A stretch of DNA of 64,000 bases from CAYZBM01 sp964476705. Its GTDB lineage: Bacteria > Pseudomonadota > Alphaproteobacteria > Rickettsiales > UBA6187. The notes below the pieces were generated by a model. The model searched no databases. It saw only the letters and a list, made by a program, of their open reading frames with translations, and was not told the origin of the DNA. Below are positions 33,794-42,473 of the stretch, in pieces (position 1 is the first letter of the stretch; every line of letters begins with the position of its first letter). Location of the stretch: the NCBI GenBank assembly GCA_964476705.1, contig CAYZBM010000002.1:1-64000 (forward strand), given 5' to 3'. The position numbers were made by a program, and so were the translations under genes.

Positions 33794-34501
33794 ATGTATA
33801 GATTAAAAACTTTAGGTTTTTCCTTAGTTGAGCTAGCCATTACCTTGGTTATTATTTCTCTAATTATTGCAGCTATTACAAGCGGGAACTATCTGCTTAA
33901 GGCTGCACGCATCAACAAAGTTATTAGTGAAATATCTGGCTACAAATCTGCCATAGATAATTTTAAACAAAAATACCAAGCAATGCCAGGAGACATGCCA
34001 AATGCAGTTAATTTCTGGCCAAATTCTTATAATGGTAATGGTAATGAAAAAATCGAAGGGGTTTTAACTGAATCATTATGGGCTTGGCAGCATTTAAAAA
34101 ATGCTAATATGATTGCAGGAAACTATAACGGTATTAAAGTTCCGCCTAGCGATTTTGCCATTGATATTAATGTGCCCAAAAGTACTATTGATAATACTTA
34201 TTATTTTATTTCTTATGATAATTTTTATGGCCATAAAGGAAATAATTTACAATTGGTAACCACCAGTAATAATCTTCATCCGACTGGAGGAGCTATAAGT
34301 GCAAGTGACGCCAGCATTATTGACAAGAAATTAGATAAAGAAGCAAATTCAGCTAATGGTAATTTTTTTGTAGTTAGAGCTGAAGCAAATAAAAATATAG
34401 ATAATTCTTGTGTTTCATCTAATTATGAAATTGCAACTACTACGTCTTATGTAAATAGTGATTATACCGAATCTTGTCGTTTAGTATTATGGCTTGAGTA
34501 A
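33794..34501 (+). CDS. type II/IV pseudopilin-like protein
   Basis: A protein of about 235 residues with a prepilin N-terminus: a short leader ending in Gly, then FSLVELAITLVIISLIIAAITSG, where Glu is at position 5 of the mature pilin (GFSLVE, cut in pieces). The next segment, ISGYKSAIDNFKQKYQAMPGDMPNA, is typical of GspG-like pseudopilins found in Rickettsiales and relatives. No other pilus or secretion gene is nearby. I chose the ATG at 33794, seven bases after TAAGGG, over the TTG at 33788. Two Cys near the C-terminus could form a disulfide. Its last base is three bases from a palindromic element. Confidence 0.85.
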   Translation: MYRLKTLGFSLVELAITLVIISLIIAAITSGNYLLKAARINKVISEISGYKSAIDNFKQKYQAMPGDMPNAVNFWPNSYNGNGNEKIEGVLTESLWAWQHLKNANMIAGNYNGIKVPPSDFAIDINVPKSTIDNTYYFISYDNFYGHKGNNLQLVTTSNNLHPTGGAISASDASIIDKKLDKEANSANGNFFVVRAEANKNIDNSCVSSNYEIATTTSYVNSDYTESCRLVLWLE

Positions 34502-34503
34502 AT

Positions 34504-34628
34504 ATAGCAGATCAAGCAATGATTTTCCACTTTATTTACTTACATAAATCATTGCTATGATGCTGCATATCCCAGATTTAGTCTGGGATCTATAAAAAAT
34601 TTAGGTAACTGCAAGCTTTAACTGCTAT
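34504..34628 (+). repeat. palindromic element, family A, full copy
   Basis: A 125 bp element with perfect terminal inverted repeats ATAGCAG and CTGCTAT. Hairpin 1: AGCAATGATTT with AAATCATTGCT. Core: CTATGATGCTGCATATCC. Hairpin 2: TCCCAGA TTTAG TCTGGGA. Tail: ATCTATAAAAAATTTAGG and AAGCTTTAA. It fills most of the gap between the pseudopilin gene and the ABC exporter gene. Confidence 0.88.
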
Positions 34629-34721
34629 AAAGATTAATTGCTTGAATTATATCTTTATTTTAATATAATGCACCCCCCATTTTATTACCTATTAAAAATT
34701 CTCCTCTAAAGCGTAAAGACT

Positions 34722-36563
34722 ATGATAACAGATAATGACCTTACTTTACCAAAAAATATCGGCGGATTTATTTGGTATTTTGTTAAAAAACAAAAATGGT
34801 GGCTATTTGCCATTCAGATTTTATGTTTTGCTTGGACTTTAGATTTTACGGTTTGGCCGCAGATATTAAAAAATATGATAGATAGTTTAATTTCTATTTC
34901 GGCTGATAAAAGTCAAATGTGGATTCTGTTAAAAGATCCGATTATATTTATGCTTTGTTTTTGGCTAGTAATAGAATTTTCTTTTCGGATTCAAGGTTTT
35001 TTAATTGCTAGAACTTTTCCAAAAATAGAATCTATGGTTAGAATGAGTATGTTTTCGTATATAGAGCAGCATTCTTACCGTTATTTTAGCAATCACTTTG
35101 CTGGCGATATCTCTAATAAGATTAGCGATATTAGTGGTAGTATTACTAATATTTTGCGGATGATAATAACTTTGTTTATTCCGGTATTAGCAGGTTTCAT
35201 AATCGCTACCTCAATTTTTGCTTCGATGCATTATCAATTTGCCTTAATTTTAGCAACTTGGATTATTATACATATAAGTATATGTTTATTAAATGCCAAA
35301 AAGAGTAATGAACTTTCTATGCAGCATTCGGATTTAAGAAGTAATTTATCGGGCGCGATAGTTGATAATCTGAGTAATATTATTAATGTAAAATTATTTG
35401 CAAGCCGGGTTTTTGAATATTCTTATATTAACAAGAAGCAAGATATTGAGCTAGCGGCCCATAGAAAATCTTTATTCTATATTGAAAAAATTAAAATCCT
35501 GTTAGGCCTGTCTACCTTTATGTTTCCTGGAGTAATTATTACAGGTTACATGCTATATTCTTATAAAAATAATCTGATTACTATAGGTGATGTAGTTTTA
35601 ATTTTTACTACTACTTGGAATATTACTATGATGGCTTGGTTTGCTGGTTTAGAATTTCCTATTTTATTCAAAGAGATCGGAGTTTGTAATCAAGCACTTA
35701 AATTAATTAAAGTTGAGCATGAAATAAAAGACTCAACCGATGCTCATGAATTGCAGGTAAAAAAAGGCGAGATTGAATTTGCTAATGTTAAGTTTGCTTA
35801 TAGTAAAGATAGAGCTTTATTTAATGATAAGACAGTTATTATAAAAGCTGGAGAAAAGGTTGGGCTAGTAGGTTTATCTGGATCTGGCAAAACTAGTTTT
35901 GTAAATTTAATTATTAGATTTTTTGATGTTGATGAGGGCGCCATAAAAATTGATGGTACGGATATTAGAGAAGTAACTTTAGATTCCTTACGCCGCAATA
36001 TTGCCATGATTCCTCAAGATCCTAGTTTGTTTCACCGGAGTATCGCTGAAAATATTTTATATGGTAGGGAAGATGCAACTAAAGAAGAGATGATAGATGC
36101 CGCAATCAAAGCTAACTGCCATAATTTTGTCGATAATCTAGTTGATACTTCAGACCCAGGAAATGTTAAATATGCTTATGACGTAACTGTGGGTGAAAGA
36201 GGGATTAAATTATCTGGTGGCGAAAGGCAAAGAATAGCAATTGCCAGGGCAATTTTAAAAAATGCACCAATTTTAATTATGGATGAAGCAACTAGCGCTC
36301 TTGATTCTGAAACTGAAAGTAAAATTCAAGAAAGTTTAGAACATTTAATGAAAAATAAAACTACCATAGTTATTGCGCATAGGCTTTCTACTTTAGTTAA
36401 GATGGATAGAATTTTAGTTTTTGCTAATGGTGGTATTGTTGAAGATGGCAGCCATAAAAAACTTATAGATTCTGGCGGACATTATTCCTTACTGTGGAAA
36501 ATGCAATCTGGGGGCTTTTTACCGGAGAAGCTTGTCTCGGGCTTAGACCCTGGATCCATCTGA
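34722..36563 (+). CDS. ABC-type exporter, fused permease and ATPase (MsbA/lipid A exporter-like)
   Basis: A 613-residue half-transporter. Six membrane helices lie in about residues 20-320. The nucleotide-binding domain has Walker A GLVGLSGSGKTSF, the Q-loop MIPQDPSLF, the signature LSGGERQRIAIARA, Walker B ILIMDEATSALD and the H-loop IAHRLST. It would export a hydrophobic compound or lipid as a homodimer; the substrate cannot be told. The C-terminal 12 residues (after FLPEKLVSG) look unlike the family and are followed by a palindrome-like stretch, so the end may be altered by a repeat. Confidence 0.92.
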   Translation: MITDNDLTLPKNIGGFIWYFVKKQKWWLFAIQILCFAWTLDFTVWPQILKNMIDSLISISADKSQMWILLKDPIIFMLCFWLVIEFSFRIQGFLIARTFPKIESMVRMSMFSYIEQHSYRYFSNHFAGDISNKISDISGSITNILRMIITLFIPVLAGFIIATSIFASMHYQFALILATWIIIHISICLLNAKKSNELSMQHSDLRSNLSGAIVDNLSNIINVKLFASRVFEYSYINKKQDIELAAHRKSLFYIEKIKILLGLSTFMFPGVIITGYMLYSYKNNLITIGDVVLIFTTTWNITMMAWFAGLEFPILFKEIGVCNQALKLIKVEHEIKDSTDAHELQVKKGEIEFANVKFAYSKDRALFNDKTVIIKAGEKVGLVGLSGSGKTSFVNLIIRFFDVDEGAIKIDGTDIREVTLDSLRRNIAMIPQDPSLFHRSIAENILYGREDATKEEMIDAAIKANCHNFVDNLVDTSDPGNVKYAYDVTVGERGIKLSGGERQRIAIARAILKNAPILIMDEATSALDSETESKIQESLEHLMKNKTTIVIAHRLSTLVKMDRILVFANGGIVEDGSHKKLIDSGGHYSLLWKMQSGGFLPEKLVSGLDPGSI

Positions 36564-36641
36564 AATTAGATCATGGGTTTGTATAGGTTTCTGGTAAAAT
36601 ATATTTAGAATAAACATTTGCTTATTGAAGATAAAAATATT

Positions 36642-37343
36642 CTATTTAGGCAATTTTTTTAGCCGCTCTTTAATAAAATAATGCATAAAATTAAGCTCAC
36701 CTTCGCTTATATTATCGGCATTATCAATGATGTTTTGGATTATATATAAAGCCTCATTCATTTCTCCACGTTGTTCATGAATAAGAGCGGGCATTTGTTT
36801 TACCCAGAGAGGAACATTATTTAGTGGGGTCTTGCTGAGCTTATAAGCTAGTTTTAAAGCTAGATCTTGATTTTTGAGCTTATGACCTGCAAGATAAACA
36901 GCTTGGCTCATCCACCACCATTTATGGCTTAAATCGTGTTCTGAATGTTCATCAAGATAGTTTATTATATATCTAACATCAGCTGTTCTTTGGGTTTGGC
37001 TATAATAGTAACTAGCCATAGAAGGAACATAGTTTGATTTATGGTCGAGAGTATCTAGTAAAGAAAACCAATTATATAGTTTTTTATAATTATAATCTTT
37101 TAAAGCAGTGAACCTACCAAAGCTATCTCCAGCATTTTGTAAACGATAGGCTAGTAAACGAAAATAAAATTCTTCATCACCAAAAGCAAAAGCTTTAACG
37201 GATAATTTACTCGGTACATCAGGAACTATAGACAAATTAGGCTTATATTCTTTACTTACATTCCAAAATAAAACTTGAGTTATAAGAATAATAATAAAGA
37301 TACAGCCTATAATATTTATTTTGGGAAAAGAAATTAATTTCAT
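36642..37343 (-). CDS. membrane-anchored TPR-like protein
   Basis: A 233-residue protein with one N-terminal membrane helix (about 10-30, IIGCIFIIILITQVLFW) and a helical periplasmic or cytoplasmic domain. Helix pairs such as KWWWMSQAVYLAGHKLKNQDLALKLAYKLSKT and LPALIHEQRGEMNEALYIIQNII resemble tetratricopeptide repeats. It begins 12 bases after the ABC-2 permease gene stops in the same direction, so the two probably work together. No family name can be given. Confidence 0.65.
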   Translation of the reverse strand: MKLISFPKINIIGCIFIIILITQVLFWNVSKEYKPNLSIVPDVPSKLSVKAFAFGDEEFYFRLLAYRLQNAGDSFGRFTALKDYNYKKLYNWFSLLDTLDHKSNYVPSMASYYYSQTQRTADVRYIINYLDEHSEHDLSHKWWWMSQAVYLAGHKLKNQDLALKLAYKLSKTPLNNVPLWVKQMPALIHEQRGEMNEALYIIQNIIDNADNISEGELNFMHYFIKERLKKLPK

Positions 37344-37354
37344 ATTATATGCTT

Positions 37355-38122
37355 TTAAAATTCTTTTTTTCTAATGTCCAGAAAAGCCATTGAAATAATT
37401 AAACTAATTGAAATTCCAGCTTGAGTTGTAAATAACCACCAATCATGATTATTATTAATACCATAAATTAGCCAATCACTTTTGGCAAATAGATCTAGCC
37501 TTGGAATTAGGCTAGAGATTATCTTTAAAGCTCCGAGCATTAACTCGGAGAATTTATTATCATGAGCGAGCGAGTTAGGATTATAGATAGCTATTAAAAA
37601 AAATCCCATAAGTCTACAAACAAAATAAAAAGCAAAATTAGCCATGACAGCACTAGTTGCGCTACTTAAAATAAAAGCGGTAAGTAAAGAAAAAGCTGAA
37701 ATTATAGATAATTCTAAAATTAAACTTAAAGTCCAAGCTAGAAAACCATCATAATTAATATTATGAAAAGTAAAAATAATGCTAAAGGGAATAATAACTG
37801 CGATAATTTCTAAAATAGTAAAGCCCAAAAAATAACCTAAAATAAATTTAAATCTTGATATAGGTTTTGATAAAATTGATTCAATTTCTTTGGTTTCAAA
37901 AGCTCGCCTAATATGAAAACAAATAAAAACAATAAAGCCTATAGCTAGAATAAATCTAACTCCTCCAGCAAATAAGACTAAGGCCATATTTTCTTGTTCA
38001 GTAAGAGCTGTTCCTCCAGTGAACATAGCTAGGCCTAAACAGAAAAAAATAGCTATTATTAGTCCTAAAAATAACCAATCTCTAAGGGCAGTGAGGAGAA
38101 TATACTTAATTATAGTTTTCAT
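37355..38122 (-). CDS. ABC-2 type transporter permease
   Basis: A 255-residue protein with six predicted membrane helices. The first cytosolic loop has ETKEIESILSKPISRFKFILGYFLG, typical of ABC-2 permeases of the NosY/gliding type that must pair with a separate ATPase. No ATPase gene adjoins; the nearest ones (34722 and 47497) are a complete exporter and ccmA, so the partner must be elsewhere. It is followed by the TPR-like gene, probably in one operon. Confidence 0.82.
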   Translation of the reverse strand: MKTIIKYILLTALRDWLFLGLIIAIFFCLGLAMFTGGTALTEQENMALVLFAGGVRFILAIGFIVFICFHIRRAFETKEIESILSKPISRFKFILGYFLGFTILEIIAVIIPFSIIFTFHNINYDGFLAWTLSLILELSIISAFSLLTAFILSSATSAVMANFAFYFVCRLMGFFLIAIYNPNSLAHDNKFSELMLGALKIISSLIPRLDLFAKSDWLIYGINNNHDWWLFTTQAGISISLIISMAFLDIRKKEF

Positions 38123-38205
38123 GGTTTTTAAAGTCTTAAGAAATATGGTTCTTAAAATTACGTATTAATAAAAGATATAAATATAATTAAGATATAAGTC
38201 TAGAT

Positions 38206-40260
38206 TTAAACAGAATTGATATTGGTAGGCTTTATATATTTAATTAATATTTCGACAATTTTCTCTTGGGTAACTGGTTTATTAAGATAATCATCCATTC
38301 CAGAATTTAAACATTTATCTCTATCCCCATCCATGGCGTTGGCAGTGAGGGCTACAATAATTTGGCCTTTTTTCTTATGAGTTTTTTCATATTTTCTAGT
38401 TTTTATTGTGGCTTCAAATCCGTCCATTTCAGGCATTTGACAATCCATAAAAACTAAATCGTAGGTATTTTGTTTAATAGCAGCAAGGGCTTCCAAACCA
38501 TTTGCGACATTGTCGACTTTGCAGCCAAGTTTATTGAGTAAATTAGTCATTAACATTTGGTTTACTGGAATATCTTCAACAACCAGAATATGACTATTTT
38601 CAAATTTAATTTTAGCTATAGGATTTTTAATAATATTATTCTTTTTGCTAATCATCTCATTAATTATGGGAGGGGTAATAAATTCTAACGGTTCTTTTTT
38701 ACTAAAAGCATCTAGAATTAAGGCTATGGCATTAATTAGAATATTTTTGTAAATCGGCTTAATTAATAGACCTTTAATATTTTTTTGTTCAAGTTCTTCT
38801 ATGGATAGATCTATGGTTTTATGGGCGGAGGTCATTAATAATAAAGTTTTGTTGTCATCAATTTCTCCTTTAATTTTATCTATAGCATTTTCAATATTAT
38901 TAGAGTCTATATTATTATCGATTATAACTATATTGTAAGAGTTACTTTTGGCTTTTTTTAACTTAATTTTAGCTTCGGTTAAACTAGTTACAAAATCACA
39001 GTAAGCACCTTGTTCTTTTAATTGTCCCATAGTTATTTTATGATTGATAGGATGTTTATCAATTATTAAAATACGGGTATTTTTAATAATATTATTAGAA
39101 ATAAGGAGATCGCTTTTCTTTTCTGTATATTCATAAGGAACTGAAATATTAAAAAAGAAAGTGGAGCCTTTGCCAAGAGTACTTTTAACTCCTATATTCC
39201 CATTCATTAAAGATACTAAAGTTTTGCAAATAGCTAGTCCTAGTCCAGTTCCCCCAAATTTCCGGGTTGTTGATTCTTCAGCTTGCGTAAATTTATTGAA
39301 GATGTAATCAATTTTATTTCGTGGGATTCCAATTCCAGTATCAGTTATTTCAAAAGAAATATTTGCAATTTTATTGTTATAACTAGCCATACTTACGTTA
39401 AGTATAACATAACCATTTTGGGTAAATTTAATTGAATTACCAATTAAATTAATCAAAATTTGCCTTAATCTAACTGGGTCTGCATCAATAATTGATGGTA
39501 AATTATCTGAATATTTTACCAATAATTCAATATTCTGCTCATTAGCTTTTATGGACATTAATTCCATAGTTTCTTCAATTAATGTGCTTAAATTAAATTT
39601 AATGGGCACTAAGGTAAATTTTCCGGCCCCAATTTTAGAAAAATCAAGTATATCATTAATAATATCGAGTAAAGATTCGCTAGAACGTTTAATTATATCT
39701 CCCCACATTCTTTGTTCAGGGTCTAAATTAGTATCAAGTAAAAGACCGGTCATGCCGATTATAGCATTCATCGGAGTGCGGATCTCGTGACTCATGTTAG
39801 CTAAGAAATCACTTTTTGCTAAATTGGCGGCTTCAGCTTCAGTTATTGCTAAATTTAAAACTTCTTCTTGTCGTGTTTGCTTGGTAATATCCTTAACTAC
39901 AGCAATATAAATATGCTGCTCATCAGAGGACATAGCATCAATATTAAGTTCTATAGGAAATTTATTATTTTCTTTATGGAGGCCTACAGCTAAATAATTA
40001 CCTTTCTTTGTCGTGGTTAATTTAATTTTTTTTAAAGTATTTCTTATTGATTCTTTGTTCTTTTTAAAGCCTTTATCATAGACTAAACAACTAATGTTTT
40101 TATTTGTTACTTCTTCCAATGTATAGCCAAAAATATTTTCTGCAAAGGGATTTAAAAATAATATTTCGCCATCGTCATTAACAATTATTATACCATCTGC
40201 AACATGGTCTAATAATTTTTTACAAGAATATATATCTGGAGATAAGTCTTTTTTTGCCAT
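38206..40260 (-). CDS. hybrid sensor histidine kinase with PAS and two receiver domains
   Basis: A 684-residue cytosolic kinase without membrane helices. PAS domain at about 12-125 (GEILFLNPFAENIFGYTLEEV), a PAC-like segment, then HisKA with the phospho-His in FLANMSHEIRTPMNA (near 157), and an HATPase with DPVRLRQILINLIGNSIKF, the G1/F/G2 boxes (ITDTGIGIP, FTQAEEST, GGTGLGLAI). Two receivers follow: the first (about 395-520) is degenerate, keeping the phosphorylatable Asp in VIIDNNI but having DK in the acidic pair; the second (about 555-675) is canonical (VVEDIPVNQ, FMDCQMPEMDG, ALTANAM, NKP). Signals are unknown; the divergently placed Hpt protein (40477) is the probable next phosphorelay step. 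Confidence 0.93.
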   Translation of the reverse strand: MAKKDLSPDIYSCKKLLDHVADGIIIVNDDGEILFLNPFAENIFGYTLEEVTNKNISCLVYDKGFKKNKESIRNTLKKIKLTTTKKGNYLAVGLHKENNKFPIELNIDAMSSDEQHIYIAVVKDITKQTRQEEVLNLAITEAEAANLAKSDFLANMSHEIRTPMNAIIGMTGLLLDTNLDPEQRMWGDIIKRSSESLLDIINDILDFSKIGAGKFTLVPIKFNLSTLIEETMELMSIKANEQNIELLVKYSDNLPSIIDADPVRLRQILINLIGNSIKFTQNGYVILNVSMASYNNKIANISFEITDTGIGIPRNKIDYIFNKFTQAEESTTRKFGGTGLGLAICKTLVSLMNGNIGVKSTLGKGSTFFFNISVPYEYTEKKSDLLISNNIIKNTRILIIDKHPINHKITMGQLKEQGAYCDFVTSLTEAKIKLKKAKSNSYNIVIIDNNIDSNNIENAIDKIKGEIDDNKTLLLMTSAHKTIDLSIEELEQKNIKGLLIKPIYKNILINAIALILDAFSKKEPLEFITPPIINEMISKKNNIIKNPIAKIKFENSHILVVEDIPVNQMLMTNLLNKLGCKVDNVANGLEALAAIKQNTYDLVFMDCQMPEMDGFEATIKTRKYEKTHKKKGQIIVALTANAMDGDRDKCLNSGMDDYLNKPVTQEKIVEILIKYIKPTNINSV

Positions 40261-40476
40261 CTTTAAAGTACAATGCCTTAAGTTATAAAGCTTGTATTAT
40301 AGCGGCTAAACCTTAAAACTAGCTTAATTTTAGGAGACTATATCAGTAAATCTATAGCGGCATTATGTGCCTATATAGTTACATATGCTGCTATATGAAG
40401 CAGATTTAAGCTTTTATTAAGGTTTGTTTGCTATATTCAGTTAATAAAAACTTGAATTTTAGAAATAATAAATATT

Positions 40477-40797
40477 ATGCCTAGTTCTATAGATTTAACT
40501 AATTTGCGAGATATTACCGATGGTGATGTTGAGTTTGAACAAAAGCTTCTCGCTATGTTTATTGATAATAGTAGTGAATGCTTAAGCAATCTAAAGAAAT
40601 TTTGTGATAAAGATGAAAATGATATGTGGCATAGGCAGGCTCATTCATTAAAAGGTCTCGCACTTAATATTGGCGCTAAAAAACTTGCCGAATTTTGTTT
40701 GGCTGCAGAAAAATCTCCAAGTAAGTCTAGTCTTATATTAGTAGAAAAAGAATATAAAAAAGTAAAAAGTGAAATTGAGAAGTTAATCAAGAAGTAG
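40477..40797 (+). CDS. Hpt-domain phosphotransfer protein
   Basis: A 106-residue four-helix Hpt protein with the phosphoaccepting His in the motif HRQAHSLKGLALNIGA (HSLKG, near residue 57). It would carry phosphate from the hybrid kinase at 38206-40260, read divergently, to a response regulator such as the single-domain protein at 51812. It ends inside the last codons of the convergent thiE-type gene (11-base overlap). Confidence 0.9.
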   Translation: MPSSIDLTNLRDITDGDVEFEQKLLAMFIDNSSECLSNLKKFCDKDENDMWHRQAHSLKGLALNIGAKKLAEFCLAAEKSPSKSSLILVEKEYKKVKSEIEKLIKK

Positions 40798-41404
40798 TTT
40801 TTTCACAGGAAGCTGCCAATTCTAAAGTAGCTTTTACCGGATCTTCGCTTCCCCAAATATTTGAAACCACCGCAATCAAATCGGCCCCAGCTTTAATTAA
40901 TGGCTTGCAATTATTTTGGTTTATTCCGCCAATGGCCACGCAAGGCAATACTGAAATGCTAGTCCATTGTTCTAAAATATCAATTTTAGGTTTTGCTGTA
41001 TTAAGTTTAGTAGTTGTCGGATAAAAAGCCCCAAAAGCTATATAATCAGCGCCAGCTTCACCTACTTCCATAGCTCTATCTATAGAGTCATAACAACTAA
41101 CGCCGATAATTTTATTCGGCCCTAAAATTTTACGGGCATTTTCTACAGATCCATCTTCTTTGCCAATATGTACGCCATCAGCATTAACTAATTTTGCTAA
41201 ATCTGCGCGATCATTGAGGATAAATTGTATAGAATATTTATGGCACAACCTAACTAATATATTTGCTGATGCAATTATTTCGTCATCTAAGCATTCCTTT
41301 AAGCGTAATTGAAATACTGAAATTTTTCCAGTTTGCAAAATACTCTCAAGTAATGGCTCAAAAGAATCCAAAGAAATTTTAGGTGGACTAATTAAATAAA
41401 TCAT
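40787..41404 (-). CDS. thiE: thiamine phosphate synthase-like protein
   Basis: A 205-residue TIM-barrel protein. It matches ThiE at FQLRLKE, ILNDRADLAKLVNADGVHIGKEDGSVENARKILG (pieces), GVSCYDSIDRAMEVGEAGADYIAFGAFYPT and PCVAIGGINQNN. ThiE joins hydroxymethylpyrimidine-PP and thiazole-P into thiamine phosphate. It follows the class I aldolase gene by nine bases, an arrangement also seen in other Alphaproteobacteria. No other thiamine gene is here, so it may serve salvage. Confidence 0.9.
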   Translation of the reverse strand: MIYLISPPKISLDSFEPLLESILQTGKISVFQLRLKECLDDEIIASANILVRLCHKYSIQFILNDRADLAKLVNADGVHIGKEDGSVENARKILGPNKIIGVSCYDSIDRAMEVGEAGADYIAFGAFYPTTTKLNTAKPKIDILEQWTSISVLPCVAIGGINQNNCKPLIKAGADLIAVVSNIWGSEDPVKATLELAASCEKTTS

Positions 41405-41413
41405 TTTAAAGCA

Positions 41414-42334
41414 CTATTTTTCTAGATAAACTTTTATAATAGAGTTTAAAAGCTCCAAAGCTTCCATACGAGGTCTTTGGAAAGTATTTCGACCAATGAT
41501 AGAGCCATTAGCCCCGCCATTTTTTAGCTCTTTAACTTCAGCTAGTAGAGCTGCATTATCTTTAGCATTACCACCAGAAAATACTACTATTCTTTTACCA
41601 TCAAAACAAGATTGTTTAATATGCGCGATACGTTTAGTTAAAGTGCTGACATCTATTTTATATTTTTCATAGACTTTTTTAGCTTCTTCTTGTTCAATAA
41701 AGGCTGTTGGTGGTTTAACTTTTATAATATGGGCACCAAGTAAGGCTGCCATATGAGCGGCATAAGCTGTAACATCAATTGCTGTTTCGCCATCTTTGCT
41801 TAAATCTCCGCCTCTTGGATATGACCAGATAACTACAGCAAGACCAAAAGCTTTAGCTTCTCTTGCCATTTCTTTAATCTCTTCCATTAAGTTAAAGGCT
41901 TTATCAGAACCTGGATAGATAGTAAAGCCAATGGCGCTACAACCAAGTCTGATGGCATCTTTAACTGAAGCAGTTATCGCTTGGTCTTTAATACCCGGGG
42001 CTAATGAATTGCAGCTATTTACTTTAAGAATAGTTGGAATGAGTCCGGCAAAGCTATCAGCTCCCGCTTCAATCATACCAAGTGGGGCTGCATAAGCACT
42101 AAGACCAGCATCAATTGCCAGCTGAAAATGATAATGTGGATCATAAGCCTCAGGGTTTGGCGCAAAGCTTCTAGCAGGACCATGTTCAAAACCTTGGTCG
42201 ACCGGTAATATTACTAACTTACCAGTTCCACCTAATTTACCTTGCATTAATATGCGAGTTAAATTAGCTTTAGTACCAGGATTATCGCTCTCATAATGAG
42301 AAAGTATAGTTCTTACAGCTTTGGTCATACGCAT
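41414..42334 (-). CDS. fbaB: class I fructose-bisphosphate aldolase, archaeal/DhnA type
   Basis: A protein of about 306 residues. Family segments: GKLVILPVDQGFEHGP near the N-terminus, AAPLGMIEAG, GFTIYPGSD, VIWSYPRGG, and the Schiff-base region AHIIKVKPPTA with GGNAKDNAALL and GANGSIIGRNTFQRP near the end. It interconverts fructose 1,6-bisphosphate with two triose phosphates. I start it at the ATG of 42334, 8 bases after AAGGA; the upstream in-frame TTG at 42361 would add residues with no support. thiE follows in the same direction. Confidence 0.92.
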   Translation of the reverse strand: MRMTKAVRTILSHYESDNPGTKANLTRILMQGKLGGTGKLVILPVDQGFEHGPARSFAPNPEAYDPHYHFQLAIDAGLSAYAAPLGMIEAGADSFAGLIPTILKVNSCNSLAPGIKDQAITASVKDAIRLGCSAIGFTIYPGSDKAFNLMEEIKEMAREAKAFGLAVVIWSYPRGGDLSKDGETAIDVTAYAAHMAALLGAHIIKVKPPTAFIEQEEAKKVYEKYKIDVSTLTKRIAHIKQSCFDGKRIVVFSGGNAKDNAALLAEVKELKNGGANGSIIGRNTFQRPRMEALELLNSIIKVYLEK

Positions 42335-42473
42335 CTTAAAAATCCTTATCCTTAGGGGCAAAAGAAAAAATTATAATTTATTTGTTGTATTTCCTTAGCA
42401 AATTAGAATAATAAAAGCAATAAATCAATTTGATTATGTAATATTTGCTTAAAAATGGTGGAATTTAAATAGT

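Noticed and set aside
36520..36600. Palindromic element at the end of the ABC exporter gene
   Set aside because: TTGTCTCGGGCTTAGACCC and GATCATGGGTTTG look repeat-like, but I found no second copy in the window and no clear inverted ends.
40261..40476. Palindromic element in the kinase-Hpt spacer
   Set aside because: Short words such as TATAGCGGC and GCTGCTATATGAAGCAG resemble element ends, but the core and GGATC part are absent.
42335..42361. Longer aldolase with a TTG start at 42361
   Set aside because: The ATG at 42334 has a good AAGGA ribosome binding site; the longer N-terminus would be encoded by that very site.
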